A stretch of DNA of 64,000 bases from positions 92,899 through 156,898 of the forward strand of contig NZ_WHNP01000018.1 in NCBI RefSeq assembly GCF_009362735.1. The letters run 5' to 3'. This stretch comes from Paraburkholderia franconis (lineage in GTDB: Bacteria > Pseudomonadota > Gammaproteobacteria > Burkholderiales > Burkholderiaceae). The notes beneath the pieces were generated by a model. That model worked only from the letters and a program-made list of their open reading frames with translations, was not told the DNA's origin and ran no database searches. Within the stretch, counting starts at the first letter, position 1, and each line of letters opens with the position of its first letter. Below, piece after piece: positions 7,890 through 17,342 of this stretch. The position numbers and the translations under genes were made by a program.

Positions 7890-9119
7890 ATGAACGACCA
7901 GAACGTAACCCGCCAGACCTTCGACGAAGTCATGGTCCCCGTATTCGCGCCGGCGTCTTTCGTGCCGGACCGCGGCGTCGGCTCCCGCGTGTGGGACACG
8001 CAAGGCAAGGACTACATCGACTTCGCGGGCGGCATTGCCGTGACGGCGCTCGGTCACGCGCATCCGGAACTGCTGAAGGTTCTGCACGATCAGGGTGCGA
8101 AGCTGTGGCACATCGGTAACGGTTACACGAACGAGCCCGTGCTGCGTCTGGCCCGGCGTCTCGAAGAACTGACCTTCGCCGATCGCGCGTTCTTCGCGAA
8201 CTCGGGCGCGGAAGCCAACGAGGCCGCGCTGAAACTCGCGCGCCGAGTCGCCTTTGACCGCTTCGGCGCGGATAAGGATGAAATCATCTCGTTCACACAG
8301 TCGTTCCATGGCCGCACGCTCTTCACGGTGAGCGTCGGCGGCCAGCCCAAGTATTCGGAAGGCTTCGGCCCCGTGCCGGGAGGCATCCGGCATCTGCCGT
8401 ACAACGACATCGAAGCGGCGCGCGCGGCCATCGGCCCGAAGACGTGTGCCGTGATCGTCGAGCCGGTGCAGGGCGAAGGCGGCGTGATTCCCGCCGATCC
8501 CGCGTTTCTGAAGGCGCTGCGCGAAGCGTGCGACCAGCACAATGCGCTGCTGATTTTCGATGAAGTGCAGACGGGCGTGGGCCGCACGGGCTTCTTCTAC
8601 GCATACGAGGACACGGGCGTGACGCCCGACGTCCTGACGACGGCGAAGGCGCTCGGCAACGGCTTCCCGATCGGCGCGATGCTGACCACGAAAGAGCTGG
8701 CCGCGCACTTCAAGGTCGGCGTGCACGGCACGACGTATGGCGGCAATCCGCTCGCGACGGCGATCGCGCTGAAGGTGGTCGATCTCGTCAGCGATCCGAA
8801 GCTGCTCGAAGGCGTGCGCGCGCGCAGCGAACAGCTAAAGGCGACGCTCGCGAAGATCAACGAACGCTTCGGCATTTTCAGCGACGTTCGCGGCAAGGGC
8901 CTCTTGATCGGCGCCGAACTCTCGGACGCCTACAAGGGCCGCGCGAAAGACTTCGTGACGGCAGCGGGCAAGCACGGCGTAATCATGTTGATGGCGGGTC
9001 CCGATGTGCTGCGTTTCGCACCGTCGCTGATCATTCCGCTCGACGACATGAACGAAGGTCTCGCGCGCTTCGAAAAGGCAATCGAGGAAGTCGTCGGCGC
9101 TGCGGCGCTGGCCAAGTAA
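7890..9119 (+). CDS. astC: Succinylornithine/acetylornithine aminotransferase
   Basis: A 409-residue class III PLP aminotransferase (AstC/AruC) that moves the amino group of N2-succinylornithine to 2-oxoglutarate, giving succinylglutamate semialdehyde: the third step of the arginine succinyltransferase pathway. The Schiff-base lysine is Lys253, in TTAKALGNGFPIGAM. The PLP-binding NSGAEANEAALKLAR and the FDEVQTGVGRTG block are also clear. I chose the ATG at 7890, which has an AAGGA site; a GTG 24 bases upstream is possible. It is first in the ast operon. The enzyme can also act on acetylornithine, as family members do. Confidence 0.92.
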   Translation: MNDQNVTRQTFDEVMVPVFAPASFVPDRGVGSRVWDTQGKDYIDFAGGIAVTALGHAHPELLKVLHDQGAKLWHIGNGYTNEPVLRLARRLEELTFADRAFFANSGAEANEAALKLARRVAFDRFGADKDEIISFTQSFHGRTLFTVSVGGQPKYSEGFGPVPGGIRHLPYNDIEAARAAIGPKTCAVIVEPVQGEGGVIPADPAFLKALREACDQHNALLIFDEVQTGVGRTGFFYAYEDTGVTPDVLTTAKALGNGFPIGAMLTTKELAAHFKVGVHGTTYGGNPLATAIALKVVDLVSDPKLLEGVRARSEQLKATLAKINERFGIFSDVRGKGLLIGAELSDAYKGRAKDFVTAAGKHGVIMLMAGPDVLRFAPSLIIPLDDMNEGLARFEKAIEEVVGAAALAK

Positions 9120-9159
9120 TCCCTCAAGCCACATTAAAGCTTCATTACACGAGACCACG

Positions 9160-10212
9160 ATGCTCTTCGTCCGCCCTGGCCGCCTGGCCGATCTCGACGC
9201 CTTGCAACAGATGGCGCGCAACGCGCAGCCCGTGCTGCATTCGCTGCCGCACGACCGGCGCGCGCTGGAGGCGCGCGTCGCGTTGTCGGAGGACTCGTTT
9301 CGCGCGGAAGTCGATTTTCCGGGCGAGGAGTTCTATCTCTTCGTGCTGGAGGACAGCGAGACGGGCAAGCTGCACGGCACGGCCAGCATCGTCGCGGCAG
9401 CCGGCTACTCGGAACCGTTCTACGTGTTCCGCAACGATGCCCTCATTCACGCGTCGCGCGAACTGCACGTGAACCGCAAGATTCACGCGCTGACGATGTC
9501 GCACGAACTGACGGGCAAGAGCCGTCTCGCCGGCTTCTACATCGACCCCGCGATGCGCGGCGATGCCGCCGCTCACCTGATGTCGCGCGCGCGCATGATG
9601 TACATCGCCGCGAACCGCAAGCGCTTCACGTCCGAAGTTTTTTCGCTGCTGCTCGGCGTGACGGACGACGCGGGCGTGTCGCCGTTCTGGGAGGCAGTGG
9701 GCCGCAAGTTCTTCGGCCGCAATTTCGCGGACATCGAAGTGCAGTCGGGCGGACGCAGCAGCACGTTCATCGCGGAAGTGATGCCGAGCTATCCGATCTA
9801 TGTGCCGCTGTTGCCCGAAGCCGCGCAGCGCGTGCTCGGCGAGCCCGACGAAAAGGCGCTGCTCGCCTACGACATCCACATGGAAGAGGGCTTCGAGACG
9901 GACCGTTACGTCGATATCTTCGATGCGGGCCCGGTGCTCACCGCACAGGTCGATCGCAGCACATGCGTGGCGCGCAACGAGACGCGCACGGTGCGCGAGG
10001 CATCGGCGCAACAGGGCGCGACGTATCTGATCGCGAGCAACAAGCCCGGCGAATTCCGCTGCGTGCTCGCCGATCTGCCCGCGCAGAAAGACGAAGGCGC
10101 GCCGCTGCCCGCGGCCGCGCGTCATGTGCTCGGCGTGCAGGACGGCGAGGCCGTGCGCTGCGTGCCGCTGCATCAGCAGGAACAGAAACACACTACGGGA
10201 GAAGCACAATGA
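9160..10212 (+). CDS. aruF: Arginine N-succinyltransferase, alpha subunit
   Basis: A 350-residue subunit of the AstA family, which transfers succinyl from succinyl-CoA to the alpha-amino group of arginine (and ornithine): the first step of the pathway. Family blocks seen include MLFVRPGRLADLDALQQMA at the N-terminus, SRLAGFYIDPAMRGDAAAHL and DVFDAGP-like EGFETDRYVDIFDAGPVL near the C-terminus. Two tandem AstA-type genes are present, as in Pseudomonas aruF/aruG. The stop codon overlaps the next start as ATGA, indicating translational coupling and a heteromeric enzyme. Confidence 0.9.
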   Translation: MLFVRPGRLADLDALQQMARNAQPVLHSLPHDRRALEARVALSEDSFRAEVDFPGEEFYLFVLEDSETGKLHGTASIVAAAGYSEPFYVFRNDALIHASRELHVNRKIHALTMSHELTGKSRLAGFYIDPAMRGDAAAHLMSRARMMYIAANRKRFTSEVFSLLLGVTDDAGVSPFWEAVGRKFFGRNFADIEVQSGGRSSTFIAEVMPSYPIYVPLLPEAAQRVLGEPDEKALLAYDIHMEEGFETDRYVDIFDAGPVLTAQVDRSTCVARNETRTVREASAQQGATYLIASNKPGEFRCVLADLPAQKDEGAPLPAAARHVLGVQDGEAVRCVPLHQQEQKHTTGEAQ

Positions 10213-11249
10213 TCGTCGTTCGCGTCGTGCAGACGGGCGATGTGGACGCGCTCGTCGCGCTCGCTCAGGAGACAGGGCCCGGCCTCACGACCTTCAAGCC
10301 GGACCGCGATGCGCTCGCCGCGCGCATCGATCGCGCGCGCCGCACGATCGAGGACAAGGCCGCATCGCACGAGAAGGGCTACTTCTTCGTGATGGAAGAT
10401 TCGCAGACGAAGGACATTGCAGGCGTCTGCGGAATCGAAACGGCCGTGGGACTCGAGCAGCCGTTTTATAACTATCGCGTGAGCACGGTCGTGCATGCAT
10501 CGCAGGACCTCGGCATCTGGACGCGCATGCGCGCGCTCAACATCTCGCACGACCTGACAGGTTACGCGGAAGTGTGCTCGCTGTTCCTGAGCCCGCGTTA
10601 TCGCGCGCACGGCGTGGGCGGCTTGCTGTCGCGCTCACGCTTTATGTTCATCGCGCAGTTTCGCGACCGTTTCCCGCAGCGCATCTGCGCGGAGCTGCGC
10701 GGCCATTTCGACGCGGACGGCACGTCGCCGTTCTGGCGCGCGGTCGGCTCGCACTTCTATCAGATCGACTTCAACGCGGCGGACTATCTCAGCTCGCATG
10801 GCCGCAAGTCGTTTCTCGCGGAGCTGATGCCGCGTTTCCCCGTGTATGTCGAGCTGCTGCCCGAGGACGCGCAGCAGGCGATCGGCCTCACGCATAGCGA
10901 TACGCTGCCCGCGCGCAAGATGCTCGAAGCGGAAGGGCTGCGTTACGAGAATCACGTCGACATCTTCGATGCAGGCCCCGTACTCGAATGCCATGTCGCC
11001 GATTTGAGGACGGTGCGCGAGAGCGTCGTCGTGCCCGTCGAGATCGCCGCGGTTCAAGCGCAGGAAGACGCCGCGCCGGAAAGCGGGCCGCGTTCGCTCG
11101 TTTCGAACACGTCGCTTGCGGATTTCCGCACGGGCGTGGCGGCGGGCATCGTCGAGAACGGGGTGTTCCGTCTTTCGGCGGACGAGGCGGCGGCATTGAA
11201 CGTGAAGGCAGGCGAGCCCGTGCGCGTGCTGCCGCTGAAGCGCAAATAA
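10209..11249 (+). CDS. aruG: Arginine N-succinyltransferase, beta subunit
   Basis: A 346-residue AstA-family protein paralogous to the preceding subunit. It starts MIVVRVVQTGDVDALVALA and keeps the core block EVCSLFLSPRYRAHGVGGLL and the C-terminal YENHVDIFDAGPVLECHV. E. coli has a single AstA of about 344 residues. Two adjacent subunits point to the Pseudomonas-like AruF/AruG arrangement. Its ATG overlaps the aruF stop by 4 bases. Which subunit carries the active site is not decided by sequence here. Confidence 0.9.
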   Translation: MIVVRVVQTGDVDALVALAQETGPGLTTFKPDRDALAARIDRARRTIEDKAASHEKGYFFVMEDSQTKDIAGVCGIETAVGLEQPFYNYRVSTVVHASQDLGIWTRMRALNISHDLTGYAEVCSLFLSPRYRAHGVGGLLSRSRFMFIAQFRDRFPQRICAELRGHFDADGTSPFWRAVGSHFYQIDFNAADYLSSHGRKSFLAELMPRFPVYVELLPEDAQQAIGLTHSDTLPARKMLEAEGLRYENHVDIFDAGPVLECHVADLRTVRESVVVPVEIAAVQAQEDAAPESGPRSLVSNTSLADFRTGVAAGIVENGVFRLSADEAAALNVKAGEPVRVLPLKRK

Positions 11250-11278
11250 GCGCAAGTGACATAGAAACAAGGACTGAC

Positions 11279-12742
11279 ATGAGCGAGCTTTTCATCGACG
11301 GCGAATGGATCGCCGGCACAGGACACGCATTCGCATCGCGCAACCCGGGCACGGGCGCGACGGTGTGGGAAGGCAATAGCGCATCGGCCGACGATGTCGA
11401 TCGCGCCGTGATGAGCGCGCGCCGTGCGTTCGCGATGTGGTCGGCCGTGAGCCTCGACGAACGCATCGCCATCGTGCGCCGCTTCGCTGCATTGATCAAC
11501 GAACGCAAGGAAGCGATCGCCGAGGCGATCGGCCGCGAAACGGGCAAGCCGTTGTGGGAAGCGCGCACGGAAGCCGCGTCGATGGCGGCCAAGGTCGAGA
11601 TCTCGATCCAGTCGTACAACGAGCGCACGGGCGAGCGCCGCGCCGCGATGGCGGACGGCACGGCCGTGCTGCGTCATCGTCCGCATGGCGTCGTGGCCGT
11701 GTTCGGTCCGTATAACTTTCCCGGGCATTTGCCGAACGGGCATATCGTGCCTGCGCTGATCGCGGGCAACGTCGTCGTGTTCAAGCCTTCGGAACTCGCG
11801 CCGGGCGTCGCGCGCGTCACCGTCGAAGTGTGGCGCGACGCGGGTCTGCCCGCTGGCGTGCTGAACCTCGTGCAAGGCGAGAAGGACACGGGCATCGCGC
11901 TTGCGAATCATCGGCAGATCGATGGCCTGTTCTTCACGGGCAGCTCGGATACGGGCACGCTGCTGCACAAGCAGTTCGGCGGCCGGCCCGAGATCGTGCT
12001 CGCGCTGGAGATGGGCGGCAACAATCCGCTCGTCGTCGCGCCCGTCGCCGATATCGACGCCGCCGTGCATCACACGATTCAATCGGCGTTCCTGTCGGCA
12101 GGCCAGCGCTGCACATGCGCGCGCCGCATCTTCGTGCCGAACGATGCGTTCGGCGAGCGCTTCATCGAACGTCTTGTCGACGTGACGTCGCGCATCGCGG
12201 TCGGCGAATACAACGCCGATCCGCAGCCGTACATGGGCGCCGTGATTTCGGCGCGCGCGGCGGCGCGTCTCGTCGAAGCGCAGGCGCGCCTGATCGCCGA
12301 TGGCGCGAAGCCGCTCCTGAAGATGGAGCAACGCGATCCGAAGCTCGGCTTCGTGACGCCCGCGATCCTCGACGTGACGAACGTGCAGAGCCTGCCCGAC
12401 GAGGAGCACTTCGGCCCGCTCGCGCAGATCGTTCGCTACGGTTCGTTCGACGAAGCGATCACGGGCGCGAACGATACCGAGTTCGGTCTGTCGGCAGGAC
12501 TGCTCGCCGACGACGAAGCGCTGTGGACGCACTTTCAGCGCGCGATCCGCGCCGGCATCGTGAACTGGAACCGGCCGACCAATGGCGCATCGTCGGCGGC
12601 GCCGTTCGGCGGCACGGGGCGCTCGGGCAACAACCGGCCGAGCGCGTACTACGCGGCCGATTACTGCGCGTACCCGATGGCCTCCGTCGAAAGCGCACAA
12701 CTGCAAATGCCCGCGAGCGTGTCGCCGGGTCTTCATTTCTAA
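11279..12742 (+). CDS. astD: Succinylglutamate-semialdehyde dehydrogenase
   Basis: A 487-residue NAD-dependent aldehyde dehydrogenase that oxidises succinylglutamate semialdehyde to succinylglutamate (fourth step). The general base Glu is in LEMGGNNPLVV and the catalytic Cys in AGQRCTCARR. The cofactor loop FTGSSDTG and the PYNFPGHLPNGH block also match AstD. Length agrees with E. coli AstD (492). The ATG at 11279 sits about 30 bases after aruG, with an AAGGA site. It lies in the order expected for the aru operon. Confidence 0.92.
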   Translation: MSELFIDGEWIAGTGHAFASRNPGTGATVWEGNSASADDVDRAVMSARRAFAMWSAVSLDERIAIVRRFAALINERKEAIAEAIGRETGKPLWEARTEAASMAAKVEISIQSYNERTGERRAAMADGTAVLRHRPHGVVAVFGPYNFPGHLPNGHIVPALIAGNVVVFKPSELAPGVARVTVEVWRDAGLPAGVLNLVQGEKDTGIALANHRQIDGLFFTGSSDTGTLLHKQFGGRPEIVLALEMGGNNPLVVAPVADIDAAVHHTIQSAFLSAGQRCTCARRIFVPNDAFGERFIERLVDVTSRIAVGEYNADPQPYMGAVISARAAARLVEAQARLIADGAKPLLKMEQRDPKLGFVTPAILDVTNVQSLPDEEHFGPLAQIVRYGSFDEAITGANDTEFGLSAGLLADDEALWTHFQRAIRAGIVNWNRPTNGASSAAPFGGTGRSGNNRPSAYYAADYCAYPMASVESAQLQMPASVSPGLHF

Positions 12743-12751
12743 GGATCGACG

Positions 12752-14092
12752 ATGCAAGCCACTGAAGCGAATTTCGACGGACTCGTCGGACCGACCCACA
12801 ACTACGCAGGGCTGTCGTTCGGCAACGTCGCGTCGCAGACCAACGAGAAGTCCGTCGCGAACCCGAAGGCCGCTGCGAAGCAGGGCCTGCGCAAGATGAA
12901 GCAGCTCGCGGACCTCGGTTTCAACCAGGGCGTGCTGCCGCCGCAGGAGCGTCCGTCGATGCGCCTGTTGCGCGAGCTGGGTTTCTCCGGCGATGAGGCG
13001 AGCGTGATCGCGCGCGTCGCGCAGAATGCGCCCGAATTGCTGGCGGCGGCGAGTTCTGCATCGGCGATGTGGACGGCGAACGCGGCGACCGTCAGCCCGT
13101 CCGCGGATACGCACGATGGCCGCGTGCATTTCACGCCCGCGAACCTGACGAGCAAGCTGCATCGCGCGATCGAACACGAATCGACGCGCCGCACGCTGCG
13201 CGCGATTTTCGCGGACACGTCGCGCTTCGTCGTGCACGAAGCGTTGCCCGGCACGCCAGCGCTCGGCGACGAAGGCGCGGCGAACCACACGCGTTTTTGC
13301 GCGCAGTACGGCGCGAAAGGTGTCGAGTTCTTCGTCTATGGCCGCAGCGAATATCGCCGCGGACCAGAGCCGAAACGTTATCCCGCGCGTCAGACGTTCG
13401 AGGCGAGCCGCGCCGTCGCGCATCGTCATGGCCTTTCCGACGATGCAACGGTGTACGCGCAACAGACGCCCGACGTGATCGACGCGGGTGTGTTCCACAA
13501 TGACGTGATCGCAGTGGGCAATGCGCGCACGCTGTTCTGTCATCAGCTGGCGTTCGTCGATCAGCAGGCCGTGTACGACGAACTGCGCACGAAGCTGTCG
13601 AAGCTCAACGGCGAATTCAACGTGATCGAAGTGCCGGACGCGCAGGTGAGCGTCGCCGATGCCGTGACGTCGTATCTGTTCAACAGCCAGTTGCTGTTGC
13701 GCGGCGACGGCCGCCAGGTGCTGGTCGTGCCGCAGGAGTGCCGCGAGAATCCGCGCGTTGCAGCGTACCTCGACGAACTGGCATCGGGCAAGGCGCCCAT
13801 CGACGACGTGCTCGTGTTCGATCTGCGCGAGAGCATGAAGAACGGCGGCGGCCCTGCTTGCCTGCGTCTGCGTGTGGTGCTCAACGATGCCGAGCGTGGT
13901 GCAGTGACGCCGGGCGTGTGGATCGACGACAGTCTTTTCACGCGGCTCGATGCGTGGATCGAGAAGCACTATCGCGACCGCCTCGCGCCCATGGATCTGG
14001 CCGACCCGCAGTTGCTCAGCGAGTCGCGCACTGCGCTCGACGAACTGACGCAGATTCTGGGTTTGGGATCGCTGTATGACTTCCAGCGCTGA
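12752..14092 (+). CDS. astB: N-succinylarginine dihydrolase
   Basis: A 446-residue amidinotransferase-fold hydrolase that converts succinylarginine to succinylornithine, CO2 and two ammonia (second step). The start MQATEANFDGLVGPTHNYAG is diagnostic. His249 in VFHNDVIAVGN and Cys370 in GGGPACLRLRV align in position with the catalytic His248 and Cys365 known for E. coli AstB. It begins 9 bases after astD, and its end overlaps astE by 17 bases, so the two are probably translationally coupled. Confidence 0.93.
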   Translation: MQATEANFDGLVGPTHNYAGLSFGNVASQTNEKSVANPKAAAKQGLRKMKQLADLGFNQGVLPPQERPSMRLLRELGFSGDEASVIARVAQNAPELLAAASSASAMWTANAATVSPSADTHDGRVHFTPANLTSKLHRAIEHESTRRTLRAIFADTSRFVVHEALPGTPALGDEGAANHTRFCAQYGAKGVEFFVYGRSEYRRGPEPKRYPARQTFEASRAVAHRHGLSDDATVYAQQTPDVIDAGVFHNDVIAVGNARTLFCHQLAFVDQQAVYDELRTKLSKLNGEFNVIEVPDAQVSVADAVTSYLFNSQLLLRGDGRQVLVVPQECRENPRVAAYLDELASGKAPIDDVLVFDLRESMKNGGGPACLRLRVVLNDAERGAVTPGVWIDDSLFTRLDAWIEKHYRDRLAPMDLADPQLLSESRTALDELTQILGLGSLYDFQR

Positions 14093-15128
14093 TACGGCCG
14101 TGCCGGCGATGCTCGGCGATTTCCTCGCGTTCACGCTCGCGGGCGCGCAGCCTGCCGACGATGCGCGCGCCGGTGTGTGCGCGAACGGCGTGCAATGGAA
14201 GTGGATCGACGACGGCGTGCTGCAGTTCGAGCCCGCTGCGTCATCGGGCGGCGACGTGCGCAGCGTGCTCGTATCGGCGGGCATTCATGGCGACGAGACG
14301 GCGCCCGTCGAGTTGCTGTCGTTTCTGGTCCGCGACATTGCGCAGGGACGCGTTGTGCTCGCGTGCCGGCTGCTCGTGATCCTGGGCAACGTGCAGGCGA
14401 TGCGCGAGTCGTGCCGCTATATCGACGACGATCTGAACCGGCTCTTCAGCGGGCGTCATGCGCAGTTGCCCGAGAGTCACGAGGCGCCGCGTGCTGCCGC
14501 ACTCGAGCGCATCGCGATGCGCTTTTTCACCGACGCACCGGATGCGCCCGGCGCGCGCTGGCACATCGACATGCACACGGCGATTCGCGCTTCCGTGTTC
14601 GAACAGTTTGCATTGCTGCCGCATACGGGTGCGCCGTTGTCGCGCTCGATGTTCGAGTGGCTGCGCGATGCGCGTATCGCGGCTGTGCTGCTGCATACGA
14701 CGAAGGGCAACACGTACTCGCATTTCACGGCCGAGTCGTGTGGCGCGGATGCGTGCACATTGGAGCTGGGGAAGGTAAGGCCCTTTGGGCAAAACGACTT
14801 GTCGCGGTTTTCCGGCGCGGATCATGCGGTGCGGCAGCTCATCGCCGGTGAAGCGGGAGATGCTTCGCTGGCATTGCCGCGCGTGTTCACTGTGATCGAT
14901 CAGATCACCAAGAAGAGCGATGCGTTTGAGTTGCTGTTCGCGAAAGACGTGGCCAATTTCACCGCGTTTGGGCGCGATACGGTGCTCGCGCGGGATGGCG
15001 ACTATCGGTATGTCGTGCGGCACGATGAAGAGCGGATTGTGTTTCCTAATGCGACGGTCAAGCCTGGATTGAGGGCAGGGCTGCTGGTCGTTGAGACTAC
15101 CGATGAGGCGCATTCGGTGCTGGTGTAG
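14076..15128 (+). CDS. astE: Succinylglutamate desuccinylase
   Basis: A 350-residue zinc hydrolase of the AstE/aspartoacylase family that splits succinylglutamate into glutamate and succinate, the last step. Zinc ligands are in AGIHGDETAPVELL (HxxE) and the later His in WHIDMHTA; DDDLNRLFSG is the usual arginine-bearing block. The ATG at 14076 overlaps astB by 17 bases. An alternative ATG at 14109 would give 339 residues, closer to E. coli (322). The operon ends here, and repeat copy B follows at once. Confidence 0.9.
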   Translation: MTSSADTAVPAMLGDFLAFTLAGAQPADDARAGVCANGVQWKWIDDGVLQFEPAASSGGDVRSVLVSAGIHGDETAPVELLSFLVRDIAQGRVVLACRLLVILGNVQAMRESCRYIDDDLNRLFSGRHAQLPESHEAPRAAALERIAMRFFTDAPDAPGARWHIDMHTAIRASVFEQFALLPHTGAPLSRSMFEWLRDARIAAVLLHTTKGNTYSHFTAESCGADACTLELGKVRPFGQNDLSRFSGADHAVRQLIAGEAGDASLALPRVFTVIDQITKKSDAFELLFAKDVANFTAFGRDTVLARDGDYRYVVRHDEERIVFPNATVKPGLRAGLLVVETTDEAHSVLV

Positions 15129-15921
15129 GTTTTTTTGTCTGCGACGCTGTTGGTTTTTTTGCCTTTGTCGCTGACATCCGCGATGCGTTGGTTTGCCTTG
15201 CCCTTATCGCGGGCATCCGCGATGCGCCTCGCGGCGCAGGCGTTGCCCCTGTGCGGGGCGGCACTCACTTTCTTTGCCGCCGCAAAGAAAGTAAGCAAAG
15301 AAAGCGGGCTCACACCGCCAATCCTTGACCTTTACCCACGGGCCCTCAACGGCCCCATCCTTCAACCGGCAGTGTGCTGTCTTGTGCGCGTTGCCAACGC
15401 GCTGATCGAGCGCCTCACCTGCATCGCGCACCCGAATTGCGGCTTGCGACGTCGAACATTTCTGCGCCCCTTTGCGGCAAACTGTGTGTAGCCATTTGCA
15501 CCGCACAGGACACCCTCGATATGCGATACGCCTGCGTAGTGAGGGCTTTGCCGCGTACGACACAGCGACCTATATTCACTACCGCAATGGGGCGCTGCAA
15601 CGTTCGATACCCTTAAGCGTGCCACACGTGCATGAAGTGGGTGAGGCGTTTAGCCGGAGCGTTGGCAACGCGCATAGGCCACGCATGCTGCCGCGTGAAA
15701 CACAGGGACGTTGAGAGCCCGTGGGTAATCGTCAAGCACTGGCGGTGTGAGCCCGCTTTCTTTGCTTACTTTCTTTGCGGCGGCAAAGAAAGTGAGTGCC
15801 GCCCCGCACAGGGGCAACCCCCGCGCCGCGAGGCGCCTCGCGGATGCCCGCGATAAGGGCAAAGCAAACCAACACATCACGGATGCCAGCGGCACGCTAA
15901 AAAAACCAAAGCGTCGCAGAC
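15128..15921. repeat. Palindromic ~0.8 kb intergenic element, copy B
   Basis: This is an inverted copy of the element at 6945-7785. Its arms lie at about 15170-15319 and 15741-15893 around a core of exactly the same length (15320-15740, 421 bases). Core bases match copy A almost throughout; the few differences I noticed are single substitutions. It begins at the astE stop codon with a T-run, which may help end the ast transcript. With copy A it forms a long inverted repeat around the whole ast operon. No transposase is encoded. Confidence 0.85.
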
Positions 15922-16205
15922 AAAAAAACCCATCGGCAGACACCAATTCCATTGCCCCTTTCCGACAAGAACTTGCGAATTCACGCGCAGCGAGAACCCT
16001 CAAGACGAGAAGCAAAACGACGCAACGAGCGATCACCAAAACATCACCACGCGGAGCGAACACCCCGGACCCTGTAAAATCCACCGCCTTGTGCGCCGCA
16101 CCAAGCCCCGCGCATGCGTTTGTACCGCATTTTTGGCGTTGCAATGATCACGCGCACGCCCAACGCGGGGCGTACCGCATACCAGCATTCTTGAGGAAAG
16201 TATCG

Positions 16206-16997
16206 ATGAAAATGAGTTGGCAAAAGATGGCCGCGCTCGCCGCATTCGCGGGCGCGATGATGGCAGTAAACGCAACGGCCGCTGAGATCAAGGAACTCCG
16301 CTTCGGCGTCGAGGCGTCGTATGCGCCGTTCGAATCGAAGTCGCCGGCCGGCGAACTGCAAGGCTTCGATATCGACGTCGGCAACGCCGTCTGCGCCCGG
16401 CTCAAGACCAAATGCGTGTGGGTCGAGAACGCGTTCGACGGCCTGATTCCCGCGCTCCAGGCCCGCAAGTTCAACGCGATCAACTCGGACATGTCGATCA
16501 CCGACCAGCGTCGCGCCGCCATCGACTTTACCGATCCCATCTACGTGATCCCCAACCAGATGATCGCGAAGAAGGGCAGCGGCCTGCAGCCGACGGCCGC
16601 ATCGCTGAAGGGCAAGCACGTCGGCGTGCTGCAAGGCACGATCCAGGAAACCTACGCGAAGGCCAAGTGGGCGCCCGCCGGCGTCGACGTGATTCCGTAT
16701 CAGACGCAGGACCAGGTGTACGCCGACCTTGTCGCGGGCCGCCTCGATGCGTCGTTCCAGGACGCGGAAGCGGCCTCGAAGGGCTTCCTCAAGAAGCCGC
16801 AGGGCGCAGGCTTCGAATTCGCCGGCCCGCCCGTTTCGGACGAAAAGCTGCTCGGCTCGGGCGTCGGCTTCGGCATCCGCAAGGGCGACGCCGCGCTGAA
16901 GGACGCCGTCAACCAGGCATTGAAGGAGCTAAAGGCCGACGGCACTATCGACCGCCTCGCCGCAAAATACTTCGACGTGAAAGTCGTGCTCAAGTAA
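16206..16997 (+). CDS. aotJ: Arginine/ornithine ABC transporter substrate-binding protein
   Basis: A 263-residue periplasmic binding protein of the LAO/HisJ/AotJ family. A signal peptide (MKMSWQKMAALAAFAGAMMA, cleavage near NATAAEI) is followed by the ligand-binding start LRFGVEASYAPFESK. The two-lobe binding pattern includes NSDMSITDQRRAAIDFTDP, with the usual ligand-contacting Ser/Thr and Arg. It is probably the partner of AotQMP but is separated from them by argR, both repeats and the ast operon. The frame upstream of 16206 is repeat sequence and not part of the gene. A terminator follows at 17044-17077. Confidence 0.9.
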   Translation: MKMSWQKMAALAAFAGAMMAVNATAAEIKELRFGVEASYAPFESKSPAGELQGFDIDVGNAVCARLKTKCVWVENAFDGLIPALQARKFNAINSDMSITDQRRAAIDFTDPIYVIPNQMIAKKGSGLQPTAASLKGKHVGVLQGTIQETYAKAKWAPAGVDVIPYQTQDQVYADLVAGRLDASFQDAEAASKGFLKKPQGAGFEFAGPPVSDEKLLGSGVGFGIRKGDAALKDAVNQALKELKADGTIDRLAAKYFDVKVVLK

Positions 16998-17043
16998 TAC
17001 GCGTGTCATCGGCTGCGGATAAGCTCGCCGATGTTGTTCGACT

Positions 17044-17077
17044 AACGGCCGCTTCGAGCGGCCGTTTTGTTTTTTTG
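17044..17077 (+). terminator. Rho-independent terminator after aotJ
   Basis: A perfect 10-bp stem, AACGGCCGCT / AGCGGCCGTT, with a TCG loop is followed by a T-rich tail at 17065-17077. It lies about 50 bases after the aotJ stop codon and should end that transcript. Confidence 0.9.
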
Positions 17078-17257
17078 CCCTTGTTTCATGGTCTTTTTCA
17101 CGCAGCCGTGCTCCCGGGCCATTGTGGCTGCGCTAAAATCGGCGAGCGGGGAAAGGGGCTCGATGCGCCGCGCTCGGGAAGCGGGCGCTTCGAAGCCTGA
17201 AGAACAACACTGAATACGATGAGAGCACGAAGCGCCACGCTTCGCCGCAACCACTTG

Positions 17258-17338
17258 CATGGGACCAGTAGGCATGGACGGGAGCACGCGCTAAAGCGCC
17301 CACTCCCATCTACACGCCAGGTCTGGTCGACAGGGGAC
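17258..17338 (+). repeat. Hairpin unit of the aotQ-leader family, before an HDOD gene
   Basis: A unit of the family seen at 3301-3490: a GCATGGGA linker, a GACGGGAG arm at about 17276-17283, a GCGCT/AGCGC inner stem with the AA loop, then CTCCCATC as the closing arm with one mismatch. It continues into GGTCTGGTCGACAGGGGA just before the next start codon. As at aotQ, it abuts a coding start on the same strand. Confidence 0.65.
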
Positions 17339-17342
17339 CGGA

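Noticed and set aside
11054..14284. 1076-codon open frame antisense to astD-astB-astE
   Set aside because: Composition is Arg/His/Ala-rich shadow coding typical of GC-rich DNA, and the plus-strand genes have clear catalytic motifs.
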